Assembly: GCA_018697195.1 (NCBI GenBank)
Contig: CM031864.1
Span: 25,864,086 to 25,928,085 of the forward strand
Origin: Certhia americana
Lineage: Eukaryota; Chordata; Aves; Passeriformes; Certhiidae
Direction: 5' to 3'
DNA length: 64,000 bases
Made by a program: the position numbers and the translations under genes. This document shows, in pieces, positions 40,140-51,057 of the stretch. The notes beneath the pieces are model-generated. The model saw only the letters and a list, made by a program, of their open reading frames with translations, was not told the origin of the DNA and did not search any database. Numbering within the stretch: the stretch's first letter is position 1; each line of letters opens with the position of its first letter.

Positions 40140-40546
40140 CTACAGCTCGGCAGAGCGCTCTTTCAGCAGGAGTGTGGGGTTGATATCTTCCATGGCAGTT
40201 TTTGAGGTACTAACGTTTATCGTGGCTTCGGTGGGCTCGGGAGGCAGGATGTGGAAGGCAGTGAAGGGACAGCCCTTCACGTTGTTGCAGATGAGCTTCT
40301 GCAGGGAGGCTGTGTTGACGATGTCAAAGCCCACCTTGCCCCCGAAGGTGCTGGGCTTCCAGTACTCGGGGGAGCAGATGGCGTTGCCCATCAGCCCCTT
40401 CAGGGAGAACGGCGCCCCGATCTCCACCATGGTCTCACCAAAAATGGCCCCAGGCCGGGGCTTCTCCACCAGCAGGCCTGGGTACAGCTCCATGGCATCG
40501 ATGTCCCCGTACAGCTCCTCCAGCTCTGCCGCCATCTCCTTTTCTC
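40140..40546 (-). CDS. PTGS2: PTGS2 exon 10, coding part (C-terminus and TAG stop)
   Basis: This 407-bp coding segment follows the acceptor TTGCAG ending at 40547. It carries the COX-2 side-pocket residues Arg500 and Val510, acetylatable Ser517 in [12 protein letters not shown], and the COX-2-specific C-terminal insertion with the INVS glycosylation sequon (N580). It ends SAEL followed by TAG at 40142-40140. Confidence 0.98.
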
Positions 40547-43500
40547 CTGCAACGAGTAAAAAACTGTAAGTGGAAAAATACCATTTTCTGTGCAAGACTG
40601 TCCTGCTCAAGCCCAGTAATGACACTGCGTGAGTCTGTGGGCATTTTAAGACAATGTCTCTCATTTGCTAGGAAGGATGAAGACTGTTACCTGTAAGCTC
40701 TTCGAAGGATTGGAACGGTTTCAGCATGAAGCGTTTCCTGTACTCATTCAAGGATTGGTACCTCATTTGCCTGCTTTGGTCAATGGAGGCCTTTGCCACT
40801 TTCTGTACAGCAGCAGGAACATTTTTCCCACCAGCAACCTGCTCATGAAAGAGGAAAAGCTGTAAGATCTCCTGATAGGAGTCAAGAGGAAGTTGTGACT
40901 TTCCAGTGATTAGGTTTAAAAAGCTTTATCCCATTCCCTTGTCCCACCCCCAGCTCATGCCTCTGTCAGCTACACATCAAATTGAGGAAGGACCTACCCT
41001 GCCAGCACTTTGCTTGGAGAAAGATTTGACCATATGGGAGAGTCCGTGCTCCAGCATGATGGAGTTGTTGTAGAGGAACTGCTGGAAGGTGTACTCCTGG
41101 TCATGGATGTGGAAGGTGTCAGGCAGCAGTGGGTGCCAGTGGTACAGGGTGTTGAACTCGGCTGCAATGCGGTTCTGGTACTGGAACTTCTGGTTGAACA
41201 GCAGCTCGGGGTCAAACTTCAGCTTGAAGTGGTACCCACTCAGGTGCTGCACATAGTCCTCTATAACGATCTTGATTGTCTCTCCTGTTGGACAAAGGAA
41301 TAGGAGAGAATATTGGCACTGCTTCTCCTCAGTGGCAGGGAAAACACTATTTCTGAACTGTTCTAAAATATACTACAGTGATCAGGACAACAAATACTTT
41401 TCTGTAATCTCTCCTAGAAAGAAATTCATGTATTTTATGTGACAAAGGGATGGAACAGTACTTCAGATCCCAAGAGTTCTGTGGGTAGTGAGGTGTTTTC
41501 TACAGCCTGTTTTCTGCCTCCCAAGACACCATTCCTGGTACCCTCCACAGAGCAGCACATACCAGTATTTACACTGTGTTCAGTTATACAACATCTCTAG
41601 GATAGAGGGAGGGGATAATGAAGGAAGTTGATATCTGAAAGAAAATCTCAGCTTCTGAACTACATAATGCAATTGCCTTGGTTTATGGTTTCAGTTGGGG
41701 CAAGGTTTTCTAGCTTAAAGCACATCACCATTTACATAAGATGAAATACCACTGAGCACACAATTAGACAGGAAAACTATGCAGAGTTACATTTTACATA
41801 ACCCTCTGAACTTTAGATTTAATCACAGCCTTTCTTTTAAAGCATACCTGAGCTGACCCAACCCTAGGAGAAAAAAACCCAAAACTCCAGATCAGGGAGC
41901 CAGAGGCCATCCAGCCTCACAGGCTTTCTCTGAGAAAGGAACCTGAGTTTCCTTTACTGCTTTCAGTTCTGCTTTCCACAGATAAGGGAATTGAATGTCT
42001 CTGAGTTTTCTTCAGTTCCATCTTTAGCAGAGCTGGGGTGAAGCAGCACCTCAACACCACCCCAGCCAACAGGCCACGAAGGACCCACTCACACCCATTT
42101 GTGGGATAGCTTCCCCCTCACTCCAGCCATGCAGGCTCGAACTGGAGCTGCACATAGCATCAGGGACTCTCACCTATCAGTATAAGCCGGGTGGTCTGGA
42201 AGAGCTGCTCATCATCCCAGTCAGGGTGCTGGCGCTTGAGCACGTCGCACACACGGTTGTGCTCACGCAGCCAGATCGTGGCGTACATCATCAGCCCCGG
42301 CACCAGCCCAAACACCTCCTGCCCCACGGAGAACTGCAGGTGCTGGGGCACATGGGGTGGGTACAGCATCTCTGCCTGCGTGTCCTGCACTGTCGGTGGG
42401 TACATTTCTCCATCGATCATCTGCACCAGGGGGAAACAACAGGAGTTGTGAGCTACAGTACTTTGGTTAAGCTCTGTCAACTCTCTCAGCTCTGACTCAC
42501 ACTTTAGATCACCTACACCATTCACACAGCACTAATTTAGGAAATCTGTGCCATCCAATAAGAAGGTAGGAATTCTGAGCTAAGACATACCTGGAATTTT
42601 AGCTTTCCATCCTTTCGAAGCCTCAGTTTAAGTTGTCTCTCCAGAGTCTCTCCATATATGTGGTTCAAGTCAACCTATAAAATAAAAGCATTTGGGACAT
42701 GAAGCCAACCTGCATTTTTGCTATTTTAGGGAAAGTCCCACTTCTATGGATACTGATAGGAGTTCACCCCCTAGATGTTTACCTTTTCATTATACTACCA
42801 CTACCTTATAAGTATCATGCACCAATATTTAAGATGAAGCCAAATTATTTCCTGGCAACTGGACCCACCTCTGTGTAAGAAGAGGTTGTTACATTGGCAA
42901 TATAAAAGGATTGTGTTTAAAGTGTCAGCAACTTTCTATTATGCAGACAGCTTTCTATATATACACACACAATTTACAGCTTTGGTTAGGACATAAGAGT
43001 GACACTCATAGTGAAGAACTCTTTGTCCAAAGGATGCCTATCTTGTAGGTAAAGATCTTAAATCCAAGTTTGCTTTTGAAGTTCTTTTTAAACTAAGGCT
43101 ATTAGCAGTACATAAGCAATACTTAAGGCTGGATACAGCTCTTTGGAATCGACAGAGTCATGAGAAGTTTTGGATACTCACTACGTCTAACATGCTTTAG
43201 GTGAAAGCAGATTTTTGGAAACAATAAGAGATCACTGGGCAGGTATTTTAAACAGAACTACTTGCGCAGAACTACTTGGTTCTGACCCAGGAAGAGGCAC
43301 TGCTGAACACTGGAATTTGGCCTGAGGAGCAGTTACAGAAGGGATAATCCCACGGGATTGTGGCACAGTGTGTGTACAGGTGTTTGTATCCCCTGGCAAC
43401 TCGCAGGATGCCATTCCAGCCATTCCAGCTGCTCAGCAGCTCCAGAAGAGCACAAGCCGTGTCCCCAGCTGTGACCATACCCCGTGGCCGAGCGCTCTGG

Positions 43501-45400
43501 TGAAGGCAGGGCCTCGCTTGTGGTCTGTCTTGAAGAACTGGTGGGTGAAGTGCTGGGCAAAGAACGTGAACATCACGTTTGTGCCTTGTGGGTCAGGAAT
43601 AAACTTTCTCCTCAGCAAAAACTTCTCCACAATCAGCTTCGAATCCGGGAGTTCTTTCTTACCTGTGGGAGAAACAGTTAGTGAGATACTCAAGACAGCC
43701 TCTTATGCAATACTGAAGTTTATTCCTAACAGAAAGGCTTAAGATTTTCGTGGAATATAACGGCAGCAGCATACAAACAAGGGGAATTACCTACTTTTCT
43801 ATGCTCACTTTCTTGATTTTATTAGAAATTTCTAAATTTCCTGCTTTTAACATATAATTCCATAGCAAAAACCAGAATAATATCTTTAGATCTTTAACCA
43901 ATATAATGCAATTTTGGATATAATACATCCAAAACATGGTTATTCTTAAAGTGAGTTACACTGAAAAAAGGCTACAGGCAAGCAGGTCTCATAGGAACTA
44001 CTATTTATTTTTTCCTCTAAGTAAAGATCAAGAAATCATTATGTGTCTGGTTTATTTCTCACCTTTAACACCCATTGGTGTTGGGCAGTCAAGTCCTACT
44101 GGTGGAAGGCTTCTTGTGTAGTAGGAAAGATTGGAATAAGCTTCCCAGCTTTTGTAGTTGTAGTCACTATTGTAAGTTGGTGGGCTGTCAATCAAGTGTG
44201 ATCTTGCTGAAAGATAAATATTTGGTTATTTTTAACTGTACATTTTAGTCTCAAAAAGTAAATCACAAATCCAGATCTTTTGTCTATACTTGGCAGCAGT
44301 TGTAAATTCCATGCATATCAGTTACTGATGGTAAATACAATTAGTTACTGAACAACAGAATTGAATCCTGGCTGATCAGTTGGATCTCACTATTGACACA
44401 AGCAATAGGGTACCAAGTTCAGGTCAGCAAATTCCTAGACTCTTGCAGAAAGCAAAATCAAACTGCACTTCAGCATGTTTCACACAACCCTGCATCATGC
44501 AGAAGTCTTAAATTTTGGTGTTTTCAACTTCAGAGTAATTTAGGCTGCTTGGTTTGTAGACAGATTAATTCAGTGCAGTATTCTGGACTAAGCTTTAAGA
44601 GGACTGGAAGGTACAATTCACACTTACACGTTAGTACATATCTCATAATTGTGTCCCGTAAGAAGGGAATGTTGTTGATGATATTCCAGGCTCCTTGGAA
44701 GTGGGTGAGGATGTAGTGGACAGTGTTTGGCGATGGTTTCAGTGCTAGCCTCAGCCACGTGAAGAATTCCGCTGTGAGTGACAACAGGAAGGTTATTATT
44801 AACTATCTTACGGAGGATAATCTGCAATGCTGGAATTGGATCGTGGGTTTCATTCCCACGAAGAGGGGTTTGGGATACTCACGTGTGGTGCAGTTCTGCC
44901 CGTAGTAGCCTGTCCTGGTGCAGTCGCACTCGTAGCGATCCGGCCCAGCGGTCATGCAGACGCCTCTGTTCTGGCAGGGGTTTGAGCAGCAAGGGTTGGC
45001 TGCGGGGGAACCAGAGCTCGGGTTAGCATCTCTGCAATACACTCCCACCTTCCCGGGACTTTATACAACGAGCGAGAATGCCCTGGAGTTTAACGCTGAG
45101 CAGGAAGGCATCGCAGAGACCATCCATCCGCGGTAACCTCTCGGCTACCAGGGAGCAGCTTTTAAAAGCACAGGAACTCGCCTCTTGTCTGCTGTCAGCA
45201 ATAACCCCCCTCAGAAGGGAATATCATCCCTCACATGCCAGCGGGGGTCTGGCACCCATACACAGCAGAGAAAGGGCAAGAAGTGAGGAGCACGAAAAGC
45301 AGAAAGGCAAAGCGTGCGTTAATCCGGAGCGCGGGGCGGACTCACCGGCGCGGCCGGCGGCCAGGAGCGCGGCCAGCAGGGCCAGCGGCAGCAGCGACAT
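40140..45400 (-). CDS. PTGS2: Prostaglandin-endoperoxide synthase 2 (cyclooxygenase-2), complete, ten coding exons
   Basis: This enzyme converts arachidonate to PGG2 (cyclooxygenase) and then PGH2 (peroxidase) as a haem homodimer on the lumenal face of ER and nuclear membranes. The spliced frame is 1815 bp, 604 residues, the human length. In order: a signal peptide (about 1-18), a Cys-rich EGF module (about 20-57), the membrane-binding helices (about 59-107), then the haem peroxidase/cyclooxygenase domain. Visible key residues, with ovine COX-1 numbers in brackets, are Arg107 (120), distal His194 (207), catalytic Tyr372 (385), haem-ligand His375 (388) and aspirin-acetylated Ser517 (530). Val510 (523) and Arg500 (513) are the COX-2 side-pocket residues and argue against PTGS1. 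N-glycosylation sequons are at N54, N131, N397 and N580. The C-terminus is SAEL, an ER-retention tail (STEL in human). All nine introns are GT-AG and the exon sizes match the mammalian gene. No frameshift or missing exon is seen. Confidence 0.98.
40691..40838 (-). CDS. PTGS2: PTGS2 exon 9
   Basis: This 148-bp exon has acceptor GCAG ending at 40839 and donor GTAACA from 40690. It encodes [13 protein letters not shown] through SFEELT and ends in the first base of Gly470. The donor is weaker than its neighbours (GTAACA rather than GTRAGT). Confidence 0.96.
40998..41284 (-). CDS. PTGS2: PTGS2 exon 8 (catalytic tyrosine)
   Basis: This 287-bp exon has acceptor CAG ending at 41285 and donor GTAGGT from 40997. 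It contains [10 protein letters not shown], with the radical-bearing Tyr372 and proximal haem ligand His375, and the NNS sequon at residue 397. Confidence 0.98.
42174..42420 (-). CDS. PTGS2: PTGS2 exon 7
   Basis: This 247-bp exon has acceptor GCAG ending at 42421 and donor GTGAGA from 42173. It encodes a conserved part of the catalytic domain ([19 protein letters not shown] and [13 protein letters not shown]), which lines the haem pocket. Confidence 0.97.
42591..42674 (-). CDS. PTGS2: PTGS2 exon 6
   Basis: This 84-bp, 28-codon exon carries the [10 protein letters not shown] block. The acceptor is TATAG ending at 42675 and the donor is GTATGT from 42590. It is flanked by whole codons, so skipping it would keep the frame. 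Confidence 0.96.
43481..43662 (-). CDS. PTGS2: PTGS2 exon 5 (distal histidine)
   Basis: This 182-bp exon has acceptor CAG ending at 43663 and donor GTATGG from 43480. It contains the AQHFTHQFF motif with Gln190 and distal His194 of the peroxidase site, and ends at ...GHG before VDLNHIYGE in exon 6. Confidence 0.97.
44063..44206 (-). CDS. PTGS2: PTGS2 exon 4
   Basis: This 144-bp exon has acceptor CAG ending at 44207 and donor GTGAGA from 44062. Its first complete codon is Arg107, the family residue that pairs with the substrate carboxylate. It also carries the [13 protein letters not shown] block and the NLS glycosylation sequon at residue 131. It has no long open reading frame of its own outside the splice sites and was found by continuity between exons 3 and 5. 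Confidence 0.96.
44628..44771 (-). CDS. PTGS2: PTGS2 exon 3 (membrane-binding domain)
   Basis: This 144-bp exon has acceptor CAG at 44774-44772 and donor GTAAGT at 44627-44622. It encodes the amphipathic helices that anchor the enzyme in one leaflet of the ER membrane, with the conserved segment [10 protein letters not shown]. It ends in the first base of Ser106. Confidence 0.97.
44883..44999 (-). CDS. PTGS2: PTGS2 exon 2 (EGF-like module)
   Basis: This 117-bp exon has its acceptor CAG ending at 45000 and donor GTGAGT at 44882-44877. It encodes a six-cysteine EGF-like module, including NPCC at the start and the NCT glycosylation sequon at residue 54. In this family the module contributes to the dimer contact. 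Confidence 0.97.
45346..45400 (-). CDS. PTGS2: PTGS2 coding exon 1 (start codon and signal peptide)
   Basis: The ATG is at 45400-45398, preceded by CCCACC, a strong Kozak context with A at -3. The 55 coding bases give an 18-residue Leu/Ala-rich signal peptide and the first base of an Ala codon. The donor is GTGAGT at 45345-45340. The exon lies in a CpG island. Confidence 0.95.
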
Positions 45401-45464
45401 GGTGGGGCTGGGCTGGCGGGGCTGGCTCGGCAGCTCCAAGTGCCGGCCCCTACTGCACATCCCG

Positions 45465-45471
45465 TATTTAT
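45465..45471 (-). promoter_or_regulatory. PTGS2: TATA-like box of PTGS2
   Basis: ATAAATA on the minus strand lies 65-71 bases upstream of the ATG and is the only TATA-like motif in an otherwise GC-rich stretch. Initiation would be expected about 25-30 bases downstream, near 45436-45442, leaving a leader of only about 40 bases. Confidence 0.7.
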
Positions 45472-45476
45472 GGCAG

Positions 45477-45482
45477 TGACGA
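45477..45482 (-). promoter_or_regulatory. PTGS2: CRE-like site next to the TATA box
   Basis: TCGTCA (minus strand) lies immediately upstream of the TATA-like box, the position of the CRE (TTCGTCA) in mammalian COX-2 promoters that binds CREB/AP-1 proteins. The mammalian adjoining E-box is not obvious here. Confidence 0.55.
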
Positions 45483-45494
45483 GCGGAGCCCGGC

Positions 45495-45501
45495 TGAGTC
45501 A
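45495..45501 (-). promoter_or_regulatory. PTGS2: AP-1 consensus site TGACTCA
   Basis: TGAGTCA on the plus strand (TGACTCA on the minus) is a perfect AP-1 heptamer about 25 bases upstream of the TATA-like box, a plausible route for Fos/Jun induction of PTGS2. Confidence 0.55.
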
Positions 45502-45525
45502 TTAGGCGGAAGCATGAACCCAGCG

Positions 45526-45535
45526 GGGAATTTCT
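45526..45535 (+). promoter_or_regulatory. PTGS2: NF-kB-like site
   Basis: GGGAATTTCT differs by one base (the last) from the kB consensus GGGRNWYYCC and lies about 60 bases upstream of the TATA-like box. NF-kB sites occur further upstream in mammalian COX-2 promoters; use of this one is inferred. Confidence 0.4.
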
Positions 45536-45620
45536 CTGCCCGCCCCGGCCCGCCCCGGCCCGCCCGGCCTGGCCCCGCTCAGGCAGGGACGGCCTGTCAC
45601 CGGCTGAAGGACGGCACGGG

Positions 45621-48600
45621 GCTGGCACCATGCCACGCCGGGTTCCTGCCAACTCGGGGTTACGCTGATTGTCAACTTACTATTTATTTAATCCATTAAG
45701 CAGGAGGACGGAGGGTTGCGATCGCACACGGGGTGCAGAGCGCTCATGCTGCGAAGCACCACGCACAAACAGCAAGGAAGGAATGCTGGAGGGAATTTAG
45801 TTTTAGATTAGTTTTAGGGAATTTAGTGTGTCTGACAAGACCAAATCCTGTTATTTGGCATTTTAGCTTTTCCCCAGCACTTTTCTATTAAATTCCTCCC
45901 CTCCCGCTCCTTACTTCCCTGCCGCCTCCCCAACCCCCCCTCCCCCTCAGTTTCACTGTAAACAAATTGCCCCTCATTTCTGTAAGAATACTTTGTCTTT
46001 TGGTCATAGATTATTTTTTATTAATCAGAATTCTTTGCTACTATTTTTAGTCCCTGTTGCGTGAGGAACGGCAATGAAAGCAGGAGGATGTCATATGTGG
46101 TTGTGCAACCGTGCAGTGTGGAGCTGCACTTTCGCCCTTGAGGTCAGCATTAAACACCAAAAACCCATAGTGGCTTCAACAAAGATAGCTTGTGAGGCTG
46201 ATGGTGTTTGAATTGCAAATACATGACTTGACAGAAAGTTATTATTTAAACATAATCTTACTTTTGGCCCCAAAGTGTATTGTGGTCAGTGAGTAATTTG
46301 TGTACATCAGTAGTGGGTTTTCCTGGATGTTTTAGGACTAGTACATGAAAAGCTGCATAATCAGGAGAAGGCAGATAATATTTCTTTATACATTTGCATG
46401 CAGAAACCACAGGCTGGGTGATACACTTAAGCAGATGATGTCAGTCAGCCCAGTTGAACCCGGGTCCACTGGAGTGTGTGGCCACAGCCATGTCTTGCTC
46501 AGTCTTATCAAGTGTAAAAAAGGTGATATTTTGTTTTTGCATAAGCCAAATCAGTTAATTATGGAATGCTGGTTTTCCAGTGGATCAGGCTATGGCATGC
46601 ACAGAACCATAGATCAAGGGTCTACACTCATTTTCATACAATTTGTATGGCCATCTCACACTGATTTTGTTCCATCTCACGAAGCTTTTGTGGATGCTGT
46701 CACCTGATAAGACTTTACTGCAAACAGCAGGCGAGACATTGTGTTTAAATACTGTGCATAGGAAAATGTTTCTAGGGTGTAGAACCAAAAACATTAATGG
46801 GAAAACCGAAATAATCGTGTGCAGCCAATTGCCCCTAAAATGATAATACAAAGGTAACTGTCCTATGATTTAGAGGACCCTTCAGATTTGGATAACTGAT
46901 GATGCTTAAGGTTTTCAATTATTATAATTAATCAATATGTAAACCAAGAAACAGGGTGGAACTCCAGGCTTTGGAGAGGATGTTTCCCCCTTGGGAAGCA
47001 GTACTGCTGCAGCTGGAAAACCAGACAGCGCCCCCCACCTTCCACCAATGCTGCATTCAGTGTGACCTGAGCTCTCTCGAGTCTGATTTTGGCTGGGGAA
47101 GGTCACTTATGTGACTGTCAGCTGCAGTAGAATTGAAGGGATTCTTCAACTTACGAAAATAATGAAAAATCAGGGAGATACAATAGTGCTGCTTCTCTGA
47201 AGGCTGCCCTTCCTCACTTGTTGCTTCAGGATTATCTCACGTAAAGAACTGTTGGAAAAGGAATTTTTCTTAAAAATGGAAGTTTGCTGTGGCAGGATTC
47301 ACCACCAGGTGGAGATTTTATGCATCAACTAAGTTCTCTTTCTGGTTTTAACATATAAACCATCTTTGCTAAGAATTAGTGTTATTTTTCTTTCTGTTAC
47401 TTGAAGTACCTTTTGGTCCAGGTGAGAGCAGCCTGTGGAACAGAGAACCTTCGTCAACCTCAGCCTTTTTGCATTCACTGACATTTCTGGAGGAGGCAAT
47501 TCCCTGAAGCTGTTCCTGTTTCTATTTTAGGTTTAACTGCATAAATTCACACCTTTCCAGGGCAAGAGTTCAGGACAGGGGATGCAGTGACCTGTAAGGA
47601 GTAATAGGCTTCAGTACTGCCACCAAAACAAGGGGAGATGGAGTGGCAACAGGGAAAATACTGTCTCTCAGCACTGGTGCTGCTCTGTTTTGCAATGAGT
47701 CAGCTGAACACAGCTGAATTAGCACTGAATTTATCCTTGAGACTTTTTAATGTTTCCCTCCCATTGTGACCGTGGCAATCTCATGTTTTATAGCGCAGTA
47801 GTTTCCTGGGATGTGGATCAGTTTCATTTGTTCTATGCCTTTTTCCTGCTCTTTTATGGCAGAAGGACCTCAATCTGAAGTTTGCTGTCAGTTTGGATAC
47901 ATTGCTCCCAAAGCAAGCAAACTCCAAGGCTGTGATAGATCACAGATACAATAAAAATCCTGTATGTTGCAAAAATGTTCTTGAGCTGAAGGATGTCCAG
48001 GGGAAGCTGGTGTCTTTAAGTTCTTTCTTGTGCCTTTTGCAGCATTATAACTCTCTTACCAGAAGGGTTTGATTATGAAATTGCTTTGTGCTTTCATGGG
48101 ATCACCCTGGCCAGGCAACTGGGCTCTACTTCTCTGTCTCTTTCTGCTGGGTGCTCATGGAGCACTCTGATCACTTGGGTCCCAGTTTCATTGGCATCCT
48201 GGGTAGTGCTGGGAAACAAAAGTACTCATTACCTGGTTTGGAGACTAGGGAGGTTCACTTACTTTCCCCAGTAGAATCACAGAAAAAAGGTACCTTGTTT
48301 ATGGGGTTTCCAGGCTACCGCAATTTTGGAACTGTTCGGAACACAAATCAATTCCAGGCAAAACTACATATGAATATAGAGGGTGTGAGAGTGGGATCTG
48401 GACTGCCTTGCCCTCAGGAGACCCATGGACAGTGATTGGCAAGTTATGTTTGTGCATGGGCTGGTGCTGCTGACACTCACCTGTTCCAGAGAGACCAGGA
48501 GCAGGAGGGTGAGCTGGGGGCTCACCTCAGGGAGGTACCTCTGTACATATCAGTCATTCCTTAGAGAAATGGAGCATACCTCGTTGTCCAAATCAGCTTC

Positions 48601-50691
48601 AGTAGGGGTTGTTTTTACTCCTGGAATGATATTTTTTAAAAATATGCAAAAAAATAGGTGGCACAAAGATGTACATCTGACTTAGGCAAGACCTGAGCAA
48701 ATTTGATTCCCCCCATTTTTTTTTTCCTTTTTAGAGCAGCTTCCCTTTGGACTTCAGCTGCTGGGAAACAACATAAATACACAGCTTGTGTTTTATTTGC
48801 AAGCCAGTAAGAGTTTTGAAGAATGCTTTCCAATATGATAGATTTTATTTTATCATTAACATCTGCATAGAGTAAATTCTGCTCAAGAAACCCTTTCCAG
48901 GCCTCTGTTTTTAATATTGTTTCTGAGTTCTTGTTTTAGTTCCCTGGCATTCTTTACAGACTCAATTACGAGTCAGAGGTTGTAATGAAACAGGTGAGAA
49001 GAGTGACTTTACATCAGATTTACCTGCAGAGATGAGATGTGAAATGAGACACCTGTACCATGCTCTGTGGTGCCCAGGTTTCTCCCAGGCCTGTTTGCTT
49101 TGCAAATTCTTTGCCAGATACCTGTGTGATATCATGACTACAGGGCATCTGCACTCTTCCTGGGACATAATACACATCAATTTGTTACCAAACCAGAGAG
49201 GAAAAGAACACAAGAATTGCTCTCTTTTGCTCAGCTTAAATGTGGATCTCCACCTGATCCAAAGGAAGGCTGAGCTCTTTCCCTGGGAGGTGCCCAGACA
49301 CTGAATTCCCATGATCTTAAATGAAAGGGCATTAATGAAGCCCCTGCAGTAATGGCTTTCAGAACTGTGTTTTGTTTGTTCAGATGAAGTGGATTAGATG
49401 ATTCCTTTCCTCATTGGCACTCTTGGTAGTCACAACTTTGCTCCTGCCTGACTAGTTCCTGACAAACAAGCCCTAAATGACTTAAACTCAGCTTGAAGCT
49501 CTCTAGGACGACCTTTTTCCAAGGAGTGTAGATGAATGGAGGATGAAGCACAACATTTTTATCCTACATGGTAGTCTGAGGCAGAGGCTCACTGAAAATT
49601 TTATCCCAGCTACAATCTGTCCCATTTTTTAATTTTCTTTTTTAGGTTACAAGACTTTAAATTCCTTTTTATTGTGAATTTAAAGGGGAAGGCCATAAAC
49701 ATGAGCTATTAGATAAACATAAGATTTTGGCAGCCACACTCTGGATTAGACTTGTGGGTTTCTTTAAACTCTTTCTTCTTAAATTTCACATAATTTTTCA
49801 GAGTCTGTTGGGATACCCTCATCTATGTTTTTGGGGTTTTTTCCTATATAAGCTGTACCTATTAAAATGGAAAATATTTTTTGTTGTTTTTTGACTGAAG
49901 AAAAGGATGTTTTCTTTATTGGCAATTGTTATTGGCAATTTTAATAGAGTTAAGCTAGGAACTTCCCCACTCCTGTGATCCTGGGATTTTTTGCAGAGCC
50001 CTTGTTTTTTCCCCATGCAGCCTCCGTGTGTTTCCGATGTGGACATTTGATCACAGGGAGCTCTGAAATACGTCATGAGGTTTTGTAACTGCCTTACATA
50101 AAGAAACGTCAGCTGGCATTTTATCTGCTTTTGGTCACCGGCTGTAACTCCCATTAAGATAATTGCTTCTGCTGTGCCATTTTTAGTAAGCATTGTATAT
50201 TGAAATACTATCTTTCTGTGGGAAACCTGCACAGAAAACCCTCCTTAGAGATTTCCAAATACTTCCCTCCTCAATGCAGATGCTGGAATTTTCTTTTAGC
50301 AACTTCCGGCTTAACTTTTAGTGAAATCTGTCATCCAGCCTCATGCTCTTTTGTTGTGCAAATACAATCATGTGGAATTTTCCTTTCCTTTAAGCACATG
50401 GACATTAAACTGGATAAGGGAAAATGTAGTATGTTTTGCTGAGTGGAAAATAGTTTCAGTGTAATGCTTTCTTACATAAAACATGCCTTTAGGTTCTGAA
50501 GTTTATTTAGCTTTATTCATTAACCCCATTTTTCATTCAATTTAAAGAAAGGAAACATTACTCCTGCAAATAAATTTTTTTTCTACAAGAGTATTTACCA
50601 GATCAGTTTACAACAGTGAAAAACCTGCTGTTCCACCCAGTAAGCTCTGCTCTGCAGGGTTTTGTAAGGTTGTCTGTGAATTCCCGGTTTC
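45621..50691. other. PTGS2 upstream intergenic region, no gene recognised
   Basis: Unique sequence immediately upstream of the promoter. In human a divergent noncoding RNA (PACERR) starts here; nothing in the sequence alone proves or excludes one in this bird. No repeat element recognised. Confidence 0.55.
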
Positions 50692-51057
50692 ATGGAATCA
50701 CATAAGTCCAGAATGGATTGGGTTGGAAGGGACCTTAAAGCCCATCCAGTGCCACCCCCTGCAATGTGCAGGGAACCTTCCACTATCTCAGGCTGCTCCA
50801 AGCATTGTCCAGCCTGGCCTTGGCACTGCCAGGGATCCAGGGGCATCCACAGCTTCTTTGGGCACCCTGTGCCAGGGTCTCACCACCCCCACAGGGAACA
50901 ATTCCTTCTCAATATCCCATCTAACCCTGCCCTCTGGCAGTGGGAAGCCATTCCCTGTGTCCTGTCCCTCTATCCCTTGTACCAAGTCCCCCTCCAGCAC
51001 TCCTAGAGCCCCTTTTGGGGCTGGAAGGGGCTCCAAGGTCTCCCCAGAGCAATGACA
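50692..51057 (-). mobile_element. CR1 LINE 3' fragment, well preserved
   Basis: It starts 'catggaatcacataagtcca', then 'ggttggaagggaccttaaag' and 'cccatccagtgccaccccct', through 'ctctggcagtgggaagcc' to 'gctccaaggtctccccagag'. It is similar to the copy at 60.9 kb but in the other orientation. Confidence 0.92.

Larger units (their letters stand above)
45300..45620. promoter_or_regulatory. PTGS2: CpG-rich island over the PTGS2 promoter and exon 1
   Basis: CpG dinucleotides and GC boxes (repeated CGCCCCGGCC at about 45541-45575) are concentrated here, in contrast with the A+T-rich surroundings. The island covers the promoter, exon 1 and the start of intron 1. Confidence 0.75.

Noticed and set aside
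40174..40569. 131-codon plus-strand open frame
   Set aside because: It is antisense to PTGS2 exon 10, whose minus-strand frame is the real one.
41010..41303. 97-codon plus-strand open frame
   Set aside because: It is antisense to PTGS2 exon 8.
45235..45699. 154-codon plus-strand open frame over the promoter CpG island
   Set aside because: It is antisense to PTGS2 exon 1 and Ala/Gly/Pro/Arg-rich, as expected from G+C-rich DNA with few stops.
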